Origin: an uncultured Pirellula sp.
Lineage (GTDB): Bacteria; Planctomycetota; Planctomycetia; Pirellulales; Pirellulaceae
Length of the DNA: 64,000 nt
Direction: 5' to 3'
NCBI GenBank assembly: GCA_903858115.1
Contig: CAIOHR010000280.1
Coordinates: 58,152-122,151 of the forward strand
Below, piece by piece: positions 1 to 8,546 of this stretch (positions are counted from its first letter, which is position 1; every line of letters begins with the position of its first letter). The notes under the pieces are model-generated. The model was not told the origin of the DNA and did not search any database. It worked only from the letters and a program-made list of their open reading frames with translations. The position numbers and the translations under genes were made by a program.

Positions 1-516
1 AGCTGGCGTGACAGGCAGGTCTGCCGGAGGTGAATTTTCGACTGACTTCGTGGGTGCCGGTTCTTCTGGTTTGCTGGGTTGAACACTAGGTTTTCCTTCC
101 TCAATCACCGAAGGTTTGGCTTCCGGCTCGACAACCGCAGGCGCTACAGGTGCTGCAGGTGCAACAGAAGCTTCTGGCTGTGGGCTTGGCACGACGACTG
201 CTGGAGCGGGGGGGGCGAGGGGGGCGGCATCATCAACGAAGCTATCGCACGCAGTTGAGGACATCGCAGGGGCACACTGCATCGCAGGAACACAAGAAGC
301 GGCAGGTACGCAAGCGGCCAGCGTGGGCATTTCGCACGTAGGAACACTTAGGCATTCAGGAACTACGATTTCACAACAATTGCAGTTGCTCGCTGGGCAG
401 TCCCGATTCAGCAAACGATCGATGAATTTTCCGGCGAGAGCAGGGGAGAATGTCGTTAGGGTGCAAAGAGTTGCGACCAACGCGAGTCTGACCCAATAAG
501 TAAAAGGCTTGGACAT
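1..516 (-). CDS. Secreted Cys/Pro-rich protein, partial (C-terminus beyond window)
   Basis: The minus-strand frame stays open from an ATG at 516-514 to the window edge (172 codons, no stop), so the C-terminus is missing. It starts MSKPFTYWVRLALVATL and has a hydrophobic core ending FSPALAG, a good Sec signal peptide with likely cleavage after residue 29. The mature part has an N-terminal cysteine-rich stretch (CPASNCNCCE, further spaced Cys to about residue 80). It then becomes Ala/Pro/Glu-rich and low in complexity. A GAGGAG Shine-Dalgarno lies 10 nt before the ATG. Short exported proteins with this layout are common in planctomycetes; I recognise no enzymatic domain. Plus-strand reading frames here are shadows. 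Confidence 0.7.
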   Translation of the reverse strand, partial: MSKPFTYWVRLALVATLCTLTTFSPALAGKFIDRLLNRDCPASNCNCCEIVVPECLSVPTCEMPTLAACVPAASCVPAMQCAPAMSSTACDSFVDDAAPLAPPAPAVVVPSPQPEASVAPAAPVAPAVVEPEAKPSVIEEGKPSVQPSKPEEPAPTKSVENSPPADLPVTPA

Positions 517-561
517 CGAAACCGAACTCCTCAAGTACTGATTCAGTTGAGATTTAAGTTG

Positions 562-587
562 CTATAGCGACCGGATCATCGCTATAG
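562..587. promoter_or_regulatory. Perfect inverted repeat upstream of the secreted-protein gene
   Basis: CTATAGCGA at 562-570 and TCGCTATAG at 579-587 are perfect 9-bp arms around an 8-nt spacer, about 45 bp upstream of the minus-strand start at 516. Position and symmetry fit an operator for a dimeric regulator. There is no T-run on either side, so a terminator is unlikely. The rest of 517-782 shows nothing else I can support. Confidence 0.35.
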
Positions 588-782
588 TCGATTGAATGGT
601 AATGGAGCAAACCGTGCCCCGCAAGGAATTTGAAGGGGTCGGGCAAAAAGTCACGGCTACGCAAGATGAAACTTCGGCATCTGAAATGTGCGAAACTTCC
701 TAAGCTAAGAAGATTGGTCTGATTTGGTACGTACAAAAGCAGTAAAATCTGTGTTTAACGAATATCCTATGCAAGCCACTAT

Positions 783-2603
783 TTGAAACGCATGCTCAAG
801 GCGATTGTAAAAACTCTTTTTGGAAACTGGTCACTAGAGCAAAAATGCCTCCTTTTCCTTGGGGTCGCGCTCCTTGGGTCACTTCTTTTCGCATTTTTTG
901 CAGTGCAATATGTAGCCGAGCAGCTGGTCATGGAGACGGCTCGCGAGTCGGCCCGAAACACAGCCAGAACTTACATTGGATGGAAGCATATCTACGCGAT
1001 GGGACGCCCCATCGAATCAGCGCAATCATCTGTCTTGCCCGAAGAACTTCGACCAAAGCCAACAAACGACGCAGAATCGATTCAGCAGCAGAAGCTGTTG
1101 GAGCGGCTCAAGGGGATGATGCTTGACACGAAAGGGAATGAAGATCAATCGGACTTTCCGTTGTTTCGTCTCGACGACGGCATCGAATATGAGTCGCTAC
1201 CAGCGCACGTCGCAGAGGGATTCGATCGATTGACATTAGAGAATCTGCAAGCGCGTCTCGCGGAAAAGGAAAGCATCCAAGAAAAGCAAACATCCATCGA
1301 TGCGAATGCAACTCCAGACGCCAGCAATGCAACGATCTCGTTACGCCTCCCTTCGACCCATATCTTTGAGGAAACCGGTCCGTTCGACGGATTCTACTAT
1401 TACTACCATCCTGTTCAGTTTTACAAAGAATGCATGGAATGCCATTCGAGGCTCGCGCCGTCCAATACCGTAACCCTGTCCCGCTCCGATGAACCCTTTC
1501 GTGTTGTTCGCGTCAAGATGCCCTATGCGTACACGCGATTCTCAAGTGTTTGGATCTATTCCCTTCTGACGACGATCGCCATCTTTACTCTAGCACTCTC
1601 GCTTTTTTTTGTGCATTGGATTCTGAAACGATTGGTCATTCGACCCGTTGTTTACATGAAACAGGTTAGCGAGCAGATTACGGCGGGGGATACAACGCGT
1701 CGATTTCAATTAGAAACAAACGATGAGTTTCATGATTTGTCAGAGTCATTCAATGCCATGCTTAGGCACTTAACCAATATTCAATCCGAGTTACAGACCG
1801 TAAACTCAAAGATGAACGTCCAAGTGGATGAATTGGCACGCGTTAACTTGGAACTCTTCGAAGCGAACCGACTCAAGGGCGAATTTCTAGCCAACATGAG
1901 CCACGAACTAAGGACACCGCTCAACAGTATCCTTGGCTTTAGCGATGTTCTGCAAGGATTTGAAACGCTCACAGAAAAGCAGCGCCGTTATGTATCGAAT
2001 ATCCAGAACAGCGGTCGAAATTTACTGGAAATGATAAATGATATTCTCGATTTGGCAAAAGTCGAAGCAGGTAAGATGCAAGTGCGAGTCAGTGAGTTCG
2101 ATTTGCTCGCAATCATTCATAGCCAATGCGACTTGGTCCGCAATCTGGCAGAGGAAAAAAATATTGATGTCCGCGTCGATTCTGGACACACTTCCTTATG
2201 GGCAGAACAGGACCAAGCGAAGATTCAGCAAATCCTGACCAATTTGCTTTCCAACGCAATCAAGTTCACGCCTGAGGGTGGATTGATCACGGTCAGTTGC
2301 GAACAAAAGGGTGAAGAAGTCCTCATATCTGTGGCGGATACAGGCGTCGGAATTGCTATCGAGGATCACGAGATCATCTTTGAAAAGTTTCGACAAGCGA
2401 AACAGGTTACTGGCACCGACGGACTTACGCGTGAACACTCCGGAACCGGATTGGGACTATCCATCGTACGGGAACTCTGTCGACTTTTGGGTGGTGACAT
2501 TGGACTTTCAAGCCAAATCGGATTCGGAAGTACGTTTCGAGTCAAAATCCCAAAGCAGTATACGAAAAACGCGGAAGGAATGACGGACAGCACCTCAAAA
2601 TGA
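783..2603 (+). CDS. Membrane sensor histidine kinase with a CxxCH haem-c motif (DUF3365-like sensor)
   Basis: This is a 606-residue transmembrane sensor kinase. TM1 lies at about residues 22-44. A periplasmic domain follows and carries C217-M-E-C220-H221, a c-type haem attachment motif typical of the Tll0287/DUF3365 sensor family. TM2 lies at about 256-281. HAMP, a short coil, HisKA (phospho-acceptor H374 in SHELRTPLN) and a HATPase_c domain with N, G1 (DTGVGI) and G2 (GTGLGL) boxes follow. No receiver is fused, so a separate response regulator is expected, but none is adjacent. The frame opens at a TTG (783); an ATG nine bases later (792) is an equally good start and neither has a clear Shine-Dalgarno. 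Its stop overlaps the next ORF by 4 bp. The likely signal is redox, NO or a gas at the haem; that is inference. Confidence 0.9.
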   Translation: MKRMLKAIVKTLFGNWSLEQKCLLFLGVALLGSLLFAFFAVQYVAEQLVMETARESARNTARTYIGWKHIYAMGRPIESAQSSVLPEELRPKPTNDAESIQQQKLLERLKGMMLDTKGNEDQSDFPLFRLDDGIEYESLPAHVAEGFDRLTLENLQARLAEKESIQEKQTSIDANATPDASNATISLRLPSTHIFEETGPFDGFYYYYHPVQFYKECMECHSRLAPSNTVTLSRSDEPFRVVRVKMPYAYTRFSSVWIYSLLTTIAIFTLALSLFFVHWILKRLVIRPVVYMKQVSEQITAGDTTRRFQLETNDEFHDLSESFNAMLRHLTNIQSELQTVNSKMNVQVDELARVNLELFEANRLKGEFLANMSHELRTPLNSILGFSDVLQGFETLTEKQRRYVSNIQNSGRNLLEMINDILDLAKVEAGKMQVRVSEFDLLAIIHSQCDLVRNLAEEKNIDVRVDSGHTSLWAEQDQAKIQQILTNLLSNAIKFTPEGGLITVSCEQKGEEVLISVADTGVGIAIEDHEIIFEKFRQAKQVTGTDGLTREHSGTGLGLSIVRELCRLLGGDIGLSSQIGFGSTFRVKIPKQYTKNAEGMTDSTSK

Positions 2604-2905
2604 TCAATACGAACCCCTACCAGTCTGATTCTGTTTCAACTCCGATCCGCCCCGACAAAAACTCAAACTCCTTCCTACGGTCTGCATGTTTGGGAGCAGT
2701 TTCTGCAGCAATGGTTCCATTTGTCTTCGCTATTCTTGCCACGATCATGGCACTGCGAACCACCTCCAATGTTCGTTCGATTCATGCTATCTGGATTTGG
2801 GCCGTCGTCGTATTGGTAACGGCCGGCGTGGGGGCGCTCTTGGGGATCGGAGTCGGCATGTTTCGTCGCACTCTGGTACGGACCGATGGAAAAATAGTTG
2901 AATAG
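2600..2905 (+). CDS. Small two-TM membrane protein coupled to the histidine kinase
   Basis: A 101-residue protein starts within the ATGA overlap with the kinase stop, so translation is probably coupled. A polar N-terminus of about 25 residues precedes two hydrophobic segments, about 29-50 and 63-85. The second is Gly/Val-rich (GVGALLGIGVGM), and a short basic tail follows. No family is recognised. The tight link to the haem-type sensor suggests an accessory role in sensing or membrane assembly, but this rests only on gene order. The following 246 bp (2906-3151) hold no supported gene. Confidence 0.6.
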   Translation: MINTNPYQSDSVSTPIRPDKNSNSFLRSACLGAVSAAMVPFVFAILATIMALRTTSNVRSIHAIWIWAVVVLVTAGVGALLGIGVGMFRRTLVRTDGKIVE

Positions 2906-3151
2906 AATGGAAAGTTGACTCGACCGATGCACGCCGTCGGGAACAGTCGTGGTTCTTGAGCGATATGTTAGCTATTCGTTTTGATTTCGAAAAAGGGTGT
3001 CTGAAGTTCAGCGAGTGAGGGCTAGAGCAAAGATGCATGTAGTACGATCGGGGGGGAAAGAAACCTCGGTCGAAACATCTGCTGCCACTCAGTTGTCGAG
3101 GGGAAGGATCCGATAGCTATGCTTGCCTAGTCGATACGGTTTGACAACCTG

Positions 3152-3487
3152 TTGCACTCAGGGAGTCGGTCTGTAGCGGCACTACTACTGTTCACACTTA
3201 AAACGTTGGGATGGTTTCCATTGTCGGACTTAGCTCAAATTCGAGAGATCGTTGAAGAAGTGATTTGTCATCAGAATCAACTACTACCGAAAGCGTTCCC
3301 TTTAACGGAACGTCGATTGCACAAGCAGGGTAACACCTGCGGAGTTTTATACTGTTTGCATGGCCCTCGTAGCATCCGATTGACTGCGGTCTTTGATATC
3401 GCGACTGCTAGAGTGCTGTTTTATGATTCCACGGGTCAGCGAGCGGGAACACGTTACGTCAAGGAGATGATCTTGGCGGCTGCGTGA
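3152..3487 (+). CDS. Small conserved-type hypothetical protein
   Basis: A 111-residue ORF opens with TTG at 3152; no ATG lies near the N-terminus and no strong ribosome site is visible. The centre, with CGVLYCLHGPRSIRLTAVF and VLFYDSTGQR, resembles a short protein family I associate with Rhodopirellula-type planctomycetes (CLHGPRxxxLTA followed by VLFYxSxGxR). That recollection is unverified. The family has no function known to me, and the N-terminal third could be non-coding if translation begins further in. It precedes csrA by 95 bp, on the same strand. Confidence 0.5.
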   Translation: MHSGSRSVAALLLFTLKTLGWFPLSDLAQIREIVEEVICHQNQLLPKAFPLTERRLHKQGNTCGVLYCLHGPRSIRLTAVFDIATARVLFYDSTGQRAGTRYVKEMILAAA

Positions 3488-3582
3488 CCAATCGCGGACT
3501 AGGGTTTTGGTGATGGCGAGTTGGGCAACCATCACTAACAATTTCGATTGCCCAACAGCATAAGGGGAATGGAATCTCAGTT

Positions 3583-3789
3583 ATGTTGATATTGTCCAGA
3601 CGAGAATCCGAGCGGGTTCACTTGGGCGACGACATCGTGTTAACAATTGTTCGTGTAAACGGCGATAAAGTACGGATTGGAGTCGAGGCTCCACCGCATA
3701 TTAAAATCCTTCGCACAGAACTGGAAGTCTCGGCCAAAGACGTAACCCCAGTCCATGAACAAAAAGAAAATACACGGCGCGCCGCGTAA
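3583..3789 (+). CDS. csrA: Carbon storage regulator CsrA (translational regulator)
   Basis: A 68-residue CsrA/RsmA homologue. It begins MLILSRRESERVHLGDDI, the family signature including the N-terminal strand with conserved L-S-R, and continues through GDKVRIGVEAPPHIKILRTE. CsrA dimers bind GGA motifs in mRNA leaders and repress or stabilise transcripts, often those for motility and surface attachment. Length is normal for the family. The last 18 residues are polar and variable. An AAGGGGAATGGAA stretch upstream supplies a plausible ribosome site. A good rho-independent terminator follows, so the gene probably ends its own transcript. It is not next to flagellar genes; fliS lies about 43 kb away. 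Confidence 0.95.
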   Translation: MLILSRRESERVHLGDDIVLTIVRVNGDKVRIGVEAPPHIKILRTELEVSAKDVTPVHEQKENTRRAA

Positions 3790-3843
3790 ACTTGCTCTAC
3801 AACGTGGTCGTACCTTCGAGTACGATTCACCATAAATAACTAC

Positions 3844-3889
3844 AAACGCTACCGACACTGGCCAACAACAGTCGAGGTGGCGTTTTTTT
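3844..3889 (+). terminator. Rho-independent terminator after csrA
   Basis: AAACGCTACC (3844-3853) pairs with GGTGGCGTTT (3876-3885) through ten pairs including one G-U. The T-run 3883-3889 follows directly. The 22-nt interior can pair further. Orientation and position about 55 bp after the csrA stop fit its terminator. Confidence 0.7.
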
Positions 3890-3904
3890 ATTTGCCTCGT
3901 GCGT

Positions 3905-3991
3905 GCTTCCAGCCTGTCGGATTTCAATGTGGGATAGGCTTCCAGCCTGTCGAAATTCAATGTGGGATAGGCTTCCAGCCTGTCGGATTTC
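3905..3991. repeat. 33-bp tandem repeat, 2.6 copies
   Basis: Units at 3905-3937 and 3938-3970 differ by only two bases, and a partial third unit runs 3971-3991. Each starts GCTTCCAGCCTGTCG and ends AATGTGGGATAG. The unit is a multiple of three, so the reverse strand reads a repeated DRLEAYPTL peptide. This is a chance reading frame, not a gene. The core resembles a short intergenic repeat I associate with Rhodopirellula relatives. Confidence 0.8.
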
Positions 3992-4035
3992 CAAATGAAT
4001 TCTTTAGCGTCGTGATCGTGCCAAGCCAACCCAAC

Positions 4036-5115
4036 TTACAAATCTAAGTTATCGAGCTGATCGATCAACGAATCAAACTCATCTTTGGGAGCAGACTTCT
4101 TGTTTGCTAAATCAGCCATTCCCACGGCAGCTCGGCCAGCCAAGAGAAGTTGTTCGTCTCGCTCTCGAGCTGCGGCTGTCTCGGCATCTTCATTGCGCTC
4201 CGGTGCACCGAACAATTTGGATAGGTCAATCTTGAAAGCTCCAGCCGCTTCGACGGGAGCCCCAGCGATGGCGGGCGTCTTGTGCTGCGGAAACATGATC
4301 GCATTTTCAGGGCATACGCGCGAACACGCAGGGCAGCCTTTGCGGCAGTTATCCGGTTGTTCGACCAAAATGGTTTCACCGCGATCCACTCCGTACACAC
4401 CAAACAAACAGAAGTCGATACACTCCATGCAATTCGTGCAACGGCTGTAATCGATGACCGGATACCATCGTCGCGATGGATGTTCCTCGATTCGCAACGG
4501 TACAATCCCGAGCGGTGACTCATGGGACGCGGGTTGAGCAAGTGCTCCAGAACCATCGGCAGCCAAAGCGGTCGAATTCGTGGGATTGAGAAATCTGTCG
4601 AGCGATAGTAACTCCCGTGGCTTCGCTTCCGATAGACCTTCTACGGTCAAGATGCGTCGGAATTCATTCTCAAACGCATCGATCGAACTGCTTGCTCGCA
4701 AATCGATCGAGTAAATGCGTCGATCGGGCCGTTGTTGAATGTTGGCGACTCGGTCCTCAGCCCGTTCATCGACTTTGTCTTCAGCCTCTTCATCGTCCTC
4801 ATCGTCGTTCGCAATGTCGGGATTCACGAGCTCGACATCGCCTGGGCGACCGCGAACATCCATCCGATCCATCACCCAAATCGCAGCCCGATCGAATAGC
4901 CACGTCAAAAGGACGATTGGACCTCGCCATTGTCGGATCCGCTCCAAGCTCTGACTATCGCTAGCTAAATCGTATAGATGCGGCACGATCAAAGCGATGG
5001 TGTTGGGCAACGCTGCGGCAGCGGAGGCAACTCCGTCTTCGATGGCTCGCTTGTCAGGGCTCCTGCTTTGCCCTTGAGAGACGACGACGAGTAGACCGTG
5101 GTTCTCTTGGATCAT
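4036..5115 (-). CDS. Ferredoxin-like protein with two 4Fe-4S motifs
   Basis: A 359-residue protein from the ATG at 5115. The frame extends to a GTG at 5157, but the residues from the ATG (MIQENHGLLVVVSQG) look like the true start. The N-terminal 70 residues resemble a small alpha/beta fold. An acidic linker (DDEDDEEAEDKVDERAED) follows. The ferredoxin part, about residues 215-290, has CTNCMECIDFC (CxxCxxCxxxC) and CRKGCPACSRVC (Cx3CxxCxxxC). The second motif's extra spacing is unusual. It probably acts as an electron carrier or a regulatory Fe-S protein. It could in principle feed a ferredoxin-dependent enzyme such as the bilin reductase at 34-35 kb, but nothing shows this. No operon partner: flanking genes are on the other strand. 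Confidence 0.75.
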   Translation of the reverse strand: MIQENHGLLVVVSQGQSRSPDKRAIEDGVASAAAALPNTIALIVPHLYDLASDSQSLERIRQWRGPIVLLTWLFDRAAIWVMDRMDVRGRPGDVELVNPDIANDDEDDEEAEDKVDERAEDRVANIQQRPDRRIYSIDLRASSSIDAFENEFRRILTVEGLSEAKPRELLSLDRFLNPTNSTALAADGSGALAQPASHESPLGIVPLRIEEHPSRRWYPVIDYSRCTNCMECIDFCLFGVYGVDRGETILVEQPDNCRKGCPACSRVCPENAIMFPQHKTPAIAGAPVEAAGAFKIDLSKLFGAPERNEDAETAAARERDEQLLLAGRAAVGMADLANKKSAPKDEFDSLIDQLDNLDL

Positions 5116-5306
5116 GAAGTTTCTTGGGATAGTGTCATCAGATTTAATGGCGTACACGGGCTGAAAGTCGATCGAACACAGCCCTTTGTACTTGAAAGCC
5201 TCAAAATTCTAGCATAACTCTACCTTTTTTTCTTGGCAACGTGAAAGAAACGCGACTCTCGTTTGTGTACATTGCCAGAAAAGGAACTTGAACCCACGGA
5301 TCGACT

Positions 5307-5903
5307 ATGCCAACTTCACCCGAGACACGCGAAAGTTTAATCCTTCGCCTCCCGACGCAATCGGACGCTCAGGCGTGGCGCGAGTTTGTTGAGATTTACG
5401 AGCCTCTATTGTTCCGTTTCGCCCGACGGCGTGGACTGCAAGAGGCTGATGCCCGAGAAATCGCTCAAAATGTCTTCGTGGCAGTCGCCAAAGCAGTCGG
5501 CCGATGGGAGCCCAATCAGGAACGAGGCCGCTTTCGAGCCTGGCTCTTTCGAATTGCTCGCAATCAAGTCATCAATACTGTTTCGAAGCATCGCCGTGAC
5601 CGTGCTTCTGGCCGAACGGCGGAAATCGAGGTATTGAAGGAACTTCCCAATCGCGAAGAGATTGACGAAGTGGCCGCGGACTACAGACGCGAAATGTTCC
5701 GCTTAGCTGCCGCACAAGTTCGCGAGTCTTTTCATGCAAATACTTGGGCCGCCTTTTGGAAAAGCTCCGTGCTCGCGCGGCCAGTCGAAGAAGTTGCCAA
5801 GGAGGTAGGCATTTCAACCGGTGCGGTTTACATCGCGAAAAGCCGAGTCATCGCAAAGATCAAGAGCGTCATCCTGCAATGGGAGCAAGAAGATGCTTTA
5901 TAA
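5307..5903 (+). CDS. ECF-type RNA polymerase sigma factor
   Basis: A 198-residue sigma-70 family protein. Region 2 (about 20-95) includes YEPLLFRFARRRGLQEADA, the EIAQNVFVAVAKAVGRW helix and FRAWLFRIARNQVINTV. Region 4 (about 140-190) has a helix-turn-helix, VEEVAKEVGISTGAVYIAKSR. Regions 1 and 3 are absent, as in ECF sigmas. Its C-terminus overlaps the start of a zinc-finger Ser/Thr kinase. Planctomycetes have many ECF groups in which the sigma gene lies beside a protein kinase instead of a classical anti-sigma factor, and this pair fits that layout. The targets cannot be read from the sequence. Confidence 0.92.
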   Translation: MPTSPETRESLILRLPTQSDAQAWREFVEIYEPLLFRFARRRGLQEADAREIAQNVFVAVAKAVGRWEPNQERGRFRAWLFRIARNQVINTVSKHRRDRASGRTAEIEVLKELPNREEIDEVAADYRREMFRLAAAQVRESFHANTWAAFWKSSVLARPVEEVAKEVGISTGAVYIAKSRVIAKIKSVILQWEQEDAL

Positions 5904-7488
5904 CCAACCTTCGAAAAACGAATCTGCCATGAAGTCTCAATCCAAGCCAACGCCGACGTGTCATTCGGAGTCGTGGCGGCAATTGCTCGATGACAGTTTA
6001 TCTGTCCATCAATCGCGAGAGATTGAAAAGCATGTAGAAAACTGTCCCGATTGCCAATATCGACTCGAACAGCACTCTGGTGAGATGCCTCACTGGTGGG
6101 ATGATGCCAAAGATTCGTGGTTGGAAGAGGAATTGCCTAGCAGTCGCGATCCGAACTCGACCTTGATCACCATTGAGATCGGGCGATCGGTACCGGAAGA
6201 CTCGTTGTTAGAATTGGAGCGGGTCTCATTAGGCTTCCTCGGCCGAGCATCGCATCCCGAGATGTTGGGTCGATTGGGGCGATACGACATCGAACGTGTC
6301 ATCGGAACGGGTGGCATGGGCGTGGTGCTGAAAGCCTTTGATACGGAATTGCATCGTGTCGTCGCGATCAAAGTCCTCGCGCAACATCTTGCGAGCAATG
6401 GGTCTGCGCGTCGGAGATTCTCGCGAGAAGCACAGGCCGCGGCTGCAGTGCTTCATCCGAATGTGATCCCCATCTACAACGTAGAGCAAGATGACGAACT
6501 ACCCTACTTGGTGATGCAATGTGTCAATGGAAAATCGCTCCAAGGGAAAGTGGACGAGCATGGACCACTCTCCGTTGCAGAAGCATTACGGATTGCGAAA
6601 CAAACCGCTGCCGGCTTGGCTGCCGCTCATGAACAAGGCTTAGTGCATCGCGATGTGAAGCCCGCCAATATTCTGCTCGAAGAGAATGTCGATCGCGTGC
6701 TATTGAGCGACTTCGGATTGGCTCGAGCGGTCGACGATGCATCGTTGACGCGAACCGGAGTTGTTGCCGGGACACCCCACTACATGTCTCCCGAACAAGC
6801 TCGCGGCGACGCTATTCGTTGCGATAGCGATCAGTTCAGTTTGGGAAGTGTCATGTACTTTATGTTGACTGGACATCCGCCGTTTCGTGCGGAGAACGCG
6901 ATGGGTGTGCTGAATCGGATATGCCACGATCCACATCGACCCATCGAAGCGATCAACGCAGACGTTCCTGTCGAAGTATCGAACTTGATTGATCGACTGC
7001 TAAGCAAATCATCAAAAGATAGGTTCCCCTCGGCAATTGCGGTCGAGAAGGAAGTCGATCGGTTGCTGGCACTTTTGCAATCGGGTGGACTGTCGCTTCA
7101 ACGGCGGGGGCAACGCGATAACAAAAACACGCTTAAGCCTTGGTTTGCTTTAGCAACCATCGCGGCTGGATTGCTGATTGCCTTTGTTGTTGTGCAACAG
7201 ATGTTTCGAAGGACCACAACAGAGGGACGGACGAGTCGCCGTTCCGATATTACGGTGCGCGAATTGGAATCGATCAAGGCTCAACTACAGGCTTCGCAGA
7301 AGGAGTTGACTGAGTTCGACGCGGCTTTCGATCGCGCATTTCAGCAATTCATGTTTGTGGAATCCACATGGCAATCGCTCAGTCCGATATCGATCGACTC
7401 GATCGATGCAGAAGTGGCCCGGCTCCGAAATGATCTGCAATCGATCCGCGAAGAGACGGACTCCTATCCTTCACGGGAAGAGCGATGA
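5893..7488 (+). CDS. Membrane Ser/Thr protein kinase with N-terminal anti-sigma-like zinc finger
   Basis: A 531-residue protein. The chosen ATG at 5893 has a GGGAG ribosome site 7 nt upstream and overlaps the sigma stop by 11 bp, implying coupled translation; the longer open frame from 5821 would lie inside the sigma gene. H47-x3-C51-x2-C54 forms a zf-HC2 type finger as in anti-sigma factors. The kinase domain (about 126-400) has the GTGGMG glycine loop, K160, HRDVKPAN (D254) and DFG (D273), so it should be active. One TM (about 416-438) and a C-terminal extracytoplasmic coil follow. The likely role is to sense an envelope signal and control the upstream sigma factor by binding, phosphorylation or both. 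Confidence 0.93.
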   Translation: MLYNQPSKNESAMKSQSKPTPTCHSESWRQLLDDSLSVHQSREIEKHVENCPDCQYRLEQHSGEMPHWWDDAKDSWLEEELPSSRDPNSTLITIEIGRSVPEDSLLELERVSLGFLGRASHPEMLGRLGRYDIERVIGTGGMGVVLKAFDTELHRVVAIKVLAQHLASNGSARRRFSREAQAAAAVLHPNVIPIYNVEQDDELPYLVMQCVNGKSLQGKVDEHGPLSVAEALRIAKQTAAGLAAAHEQGLVHRDVKPANILLEENVDRVLLSDFGLARAVDDASLTRTGVVAGTPHYMSPEQARGDAIRCDSDQFSLGSVMYFMLTGHPPFRAENAMGVLNRICHDPHRPIEAINADVPVEVSNLIDRLLSKSSKDRFPSAIAVEKEVDRLLALLQSGGLSLQRRGQRDNKNTLKPWFALATIAAGLLIAFVVVQQMFRRTTTEGRTSRRSDITVRELESIKAQLQASQKELTEFDAAFDRAFQQFMFVESTWQSLSPISIDSIDAEVARLRNDLQSIREETDSYPSREER

Positions 7489-7542
7489 CGAGTTTTTATG
7501 TTACGACAGAATGAACTTTACTCAAGATAAGGGAATGACAGA

Positions 7543-8502
7543 ATGAAAAAGAACTTTGTTTGGGGCGCATTGGCGATCGCAACTGCGACCGCCATCGGTG
7601 GAAGTTATCAGATTTTTGCGCAAACTACTACGACTTCGCCTCTTGAAAGACAGGGATCAAAGCGGGAGCCAGGTGTTGCGCGTTACGTAGAAGAGAGGGT
7701 GAGTGTACCTAATGTACCAGGGATGATTCCACCTAATGTACCAGTGCAGCCAGGGTTGCCAATAGGGAGCACTCTTCAGCAAGGGCCGCTTACATTTTCT
7801 TTGCCAAGTAACGTTTCAGCCAGTGGTCCTGAAGGTCCTCCGTATCGACGCGGCGTTACAGGTTCGAGTCACTTTGAAGCAGTCATCATCGAAGATGGCA
7901 AAGTCAAAGTCATTTCTTCCAACGAACCTATGGATGAAGAGACTCGCGCGAAATCGAGTGACGCTCGCAAGCAGTTGGACGACGCCTTTCGAACCTTTCG
8001 ATCCGATGACGCAAGTGATCAGGATCGCGCGAAAGCGAGAACCAACTTGTCGAGTTATCTGACAGCGCAGTTCGATCATGACCAAGAGATGCGACGCAAG
8101 CAGATCAAATCGTTAGAAGAGCAAGTCGACAAGTTGAAAAAGCAGATTGCCAAGCGAGAAGAGTCGAAAGACAAGCTCGTGGAGTTGCGTTTGACGTTGC
8201 TCGAAAACGATGCCAACGGTCTCGCGTTTCCGCCAGCTTTTAACCAAATTCCGGGTGCGAACGGTCCGGGATCTGGGCCAGTCTACGGTATTCCAGGTTC
8301 AGCATATAGCGTACAAACCTACAATGCACCGAATTCACTTCCTGCTGGAGTAGTGCCGCCCTCTGGTGTATTTATGCCTTCTGTGGGATTCGGTCAGAAC
8401 GGTCTGTACCCTGCATTGCCAGGCTATCCGATTCCGCCAAACCCCACGGTTCCACCAAACCCACCGGCTCCTGGCCCGAACACTACCAATCGCAGCAAGT
8501 GA
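7543..8502 (+). CDS. Exported coiled-coil, proline-rich protein
   Basis: A 319-residue protein with a signal peptide (MKKNFVWGALAIATATAIGG, likely cleavage near residue 28). Residues 70-115 are Pro/Gly-rich. A helical segment around residues 130-225 includes a charged coil, KSLEEQVDKLKKQIAKREE. The C-terminal 90 residues are rich in Pro, Gly, Asn and Tyr. An AAGGGA ribosome site precedes the ATG. It lies 54 bp after the kinase gene on the same strand, so sigma, kinase and this protein probably form one transcript. A role as the envelope-side partner or substrate of that system is a guess. No enzymatic motif is visible. Confidence 0.75.
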   Translation: MKKNFVWGALAIATATAIGGSYQIFAQTTTTSPLERQGSKREPGVARYVEERVSVPNVPGMIPPNVPVQPGLPIGSTLQQGPLTFSLPSNVSASGPEGPPYRRGVTGSSHFEAVIIEDGKVKVISSNEPMDEETRAKSSDARKQLDDAFRTFRSDDASDQDRAKARTNLSSYLTAQFDHDQEMRRKQIKSLEEQVDKLKKQIAKREESKDKLVELRLTLLENDANGLAFPPAFNQIPGANGPGSGPVYGIPGSAYSVQTYNAPNSLPAGVVPPSGVFMPSVGFGQNGLYPALPGYPIPPNPTVPPNPPAPGPNTTNRSK

Positions 8503-8546
8503 GAATCTTGTACTTTGAGCCGCTCCAGGCCTCGTGATAGATGGGC

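Noticed and set aside
116..499. 127-residue plus-strand ORF rich in Gly/Ala/Thr
   Set aside because: It is antisense to an open minus-strand frame that has a signal peptide and a strong ribosome site; composition is an artefact of that low-complexity gene.
3640..4029. Minus-strand ORF with a repeated DRLEAYPTL peptide
   Set aside because: It arises from the 33-bp intergenic repeat and runs antisense through csrA; it is not a credible gene.
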